From: Geodermatophilaceae bacterium
GTDB lineage: Bacteria > Actinomycetota > Actinomycetes > Mycobacteriales > Geodermatophilaceae
Assembly (NCBI GenBank): GCA_013813215.1
Contig: JACCSC010000009.1
Location: 1 to 6,775 of the forward strand
Direction of reading: 5' to 3'
Length of the DNA stretch: 6,775 nt
A program made the position numbers and the translations under genes. The notes under the pieces are model-generated. The model saw only the letters and a list, made by a program, of their open reading frames with translations, was not told the DNA's origin and did no database searches. The number at the start of each line of letters is the position of its first letter. The stretch's first letter is position 1. Shown here piece after piece: positions 6,161-6,775 of the stretch.

Positions 6161-6170
6161 TTCCGCGGAA
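6161..6170. promoter_or_regulatory. Perfect 10-bp palindrome in the divergent promoter region
   Basis: TTCCGCGGAA lies between the divergent kinase and peroxiredoxin starts, and a further CGGAA half-copy occurs at 6173-6177. Its position would suit an operator controlling both genes. A 10-bp palindrome can arise by chance in GC-rich DNA, and no known regulator consensus is claimed. Confidence 0.25.
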
Positions 6171-6186
6171 AACGGAACCTCGGCGA

Positions 6187-6192
6187 TAGGTT
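6187..6192 (+). promoter_or_regulatory. Possible -10 element for the peroxiredoxin gene
   Basis: TAGGTT fits the actinobacterial TANNNT pattern and sits 7 bases before the ATG at 6200, which would give a leaderless transcript. The same bases (GATAGG) could instead be a weak ribosome binding site. No convincing -35 hexamer is seen. Confidence 0.25.
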
Positions 6193-6199
6193 GCCGGAC

Positions 6200-6667
6200 A
6201 TGCAAGCCCGCCTGGAACCGGGAGATCTCGCCCCGGACTTCACCCTGCCGGACGCCGAGGGCAAGCCCGTGTCGCTCTCCTCCTACCGCGGACGGCGGGT
6301 GATCGTGTACTTCTACCCGGCGGCATCGACACCCGGCTGCACGAAGCAGGCGGGTGACTTCACCGCTGCCCGCGAGTCACTGGCCGGCGAGGGGATCGAG
6401 GTGCTCGGGATCTCGCCCGACGCCCCGGCCAAGCTGGCCCGCTTCCGGGACCAGGAGAACCTCACGATCACCTTGCTGTCCGACACCGGAAAGACGGTGA
6501 TGACGGCGTACGGCGCGTACGGGACGAAGAAGCTGTACGGCAAGGAGGTGACCGGGGTGCTGCGCTCGACGTTCGTCCTCGACACCTCGGGTGTGGTCGA
6601 GCTGGCGCAGTACAACGTCAAGGCCAGCGGCCACGTGGACAAGCTGCGCCGCGACCTCGCCGGCTGA
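6200..6667 (+). CDS. bcp: Bcp/PrxQ-type thioredoxin-dependent peroxiredoxin, lacking the usual resolving cysteine
   Basis: A 155-residue cytosolic peroxiredoxin that reduces hydrogen peroxide and organic hydroperoxides. The Prx fold is complete: APDFTLPDAEGKPVSL near the N-terminus, the active-site block YPAASTPGCTKQAG (peroxidatic C47, with P40, T44 and R122), then VLGISPD and the C-terminal YNVKASGHVDKLRRDL. It closely follows mycobacterial Bcp. In Bcp/PrxQ proteins a resolving Cys commonly lies five residues after the peroxidatic one; here that position is G52 (codon GGT), and C47 is the only cysteine in the protein. It should therefore act as a 1-Cys enzyme needing an external thiol. Start 6200 (ATG) is preferred to the TTG at 6191 because it matches the usual N-terminus. 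It is divergent from the kinase gene and 26 bases upstream of a tRNA-Leu gene. Confidence 0.93.
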   Translation: MQARLEPGDLAPDFTLPDAEGKPVSLSSYRGRRVIVYFYPAASTPGCTKQAGDFTAARESLAGEGIEVLGISPDAPAKLARFRDQENLTITLLSDTGKTVMTAYGAYGTKKLYGKEVTGVLRSTFVLDTSGVVELAQYNVKASGHVDKLRRDLAG

Positions 6668-6676
6668 ACCGCGGAT

Positions 6677-6682
6677 TAGGCT
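6677..6682 (+). promoter_or_regulatory. Possible -10 element for tRNA-Leu
   Basis: TAGGCT fits TANNNT and lies 11 bases before the mature tRNA 5' end, just after the peroxiredoxin stop codon. No good -35 is visible upstream inside the coding sequence, so read-through from the peroxiredoxin gene is an alternative. Confidence 0.25.
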
Positions 6683-6693
6683 GCACTCCCGAC

Positions 6694-6774
6694 GCGGGAG
6701 TGGTGTAACGGCAGCCACGCCAGGTTTAGGTCCTGGTGCCTTCGGGCGTGGGGGTTCGACTCCCCCCTCCCGCA
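6694..6774 (+). tRNA. tRNA-Leu, anticodon UAG
   Basis: The full class II cloverleaf can be folded by hand. The acceptor stem GCGGGAG (6694-6700) pairs with CTCCCGC (6767-6773), followed by discriminator A (6774). The D stem is GTG/CAC (6703-6705 with 6716-6718). The anticodon stem is CCAGG/CCTGG (6720-6724 with 6732-6736) around loop TTTAGGT, so the anticodon is TAG at 6727-6729, reading CUN-type leucine codons. The extended variable arm (6737-6749) forms a GCC-TTCG-GGC hairpin, as expected for leucine. The T stem is GGGGG/CCCCC (6750-6754 with 6762-6766) with loop TTCGACT. The window ends one base after the discriminator, so whether CCA is encoded cannot be seen. Confidence 0.95.
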
Positions 6775-6775
6775 C

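Noticed and set aside
6142..6264. 41-residue N-terminal extension of the active kinase
   Set aside because: It would cross the divergent spacer and run antisense into the peroxiredoxin 5' end; the extension is Arg/Ser-rich without family similarity.
6377..6775. 132-residue minus-strand frame over peroxiredoxin and tRNA
   Set aside because: It runs through a tRNA gene and antisense to a well-supported peroxiredoxin.
1..6775. CRISPR array, phage genes or restriction/defence cassette
   Set aside because: No regularly spaced repeats, no phage structural or integrase motifs and no nuclease/methylase motifs were seen; the only mobile DNA is the IS21 end.
6694..6775. tRNA-Leu as an att site of an integrated element
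   Set aside because: tRNA genes are common integration sites, but no integrase or repeated tRNA 3' end is visible and the window stops at the tRNA.

Overview
The window is high-GC DNA, about 70% by eye, with dense coding and a strong GC-rich third-position pattern. It reads as an actinobacterial chromosome. Three things support this: a coenzyme F420-dependent glucose-6-phosphate dehydrogenase, a PknB-type membrane Ser/Thr kinase with an actinobacterial-style extracytoplasmic domain, and a Bcp peroxiredoxin very like the mycobacterial one. Order or genus cannot be fixed from the sequence.

Layout from left to right. Bases 1-415 are the right end of an IS21-family insertion sequence, carrying the 3' part of istB (+) and two imperfect terminal repeats. 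Bases 381-2348 (-) hold the most striking gene, a 655-residue fusion. Its parts in order are a degenerate Ser/Thr kinase (pseudokinase), a CDGSH iron-sulfur motif, a YjdI-like divergent 4Fe-4S domain, a second CDGSH motif and a group II truncated hemoglobin. The end of the insertion sequence supplies its last codons and stop. Then come fgd (2401-3396, -), a DUF427 protein (3443-3928, -) and a small DUF3618 membrane protein (3933-4160, -). A 259-base gap without a gene follows. Next is an intact transmembrane Ser/Thr kinase (4420-6141, -), and divergent from it a Bcp/PrxQ peroxiredoxin (6200-6667, +). A tRNA-Leu with anticodon UAG (6694-6774, +) ends the window.

The four minus-strand genes DUF3618, DUF427, fgd and the fusion are separated by 4, 46 and 52 bases and probably form one operon. 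An operon holding an F420 reductant generator and a heme plus iron-sulfur protein, close to a peroxiredoxin, suggests redox or nitrosative-stress physiology. The catalytically intact kinase lies upstream on the same strand and is clearly a paralogue of the pseudokinase in the fusion, so the two may act together. That link is inference.

The main points for follow-up are: the pseudokinase-iron-sulfur-globin fusion, with all of K(beta3), K(HRDxK) and D(DFG) substituted; its unusual CDGSH ligand sets; the insertion-sequence junction that rewrites its C-terminus; and the loss of the resolving cysteine in the peroxiredoxin.
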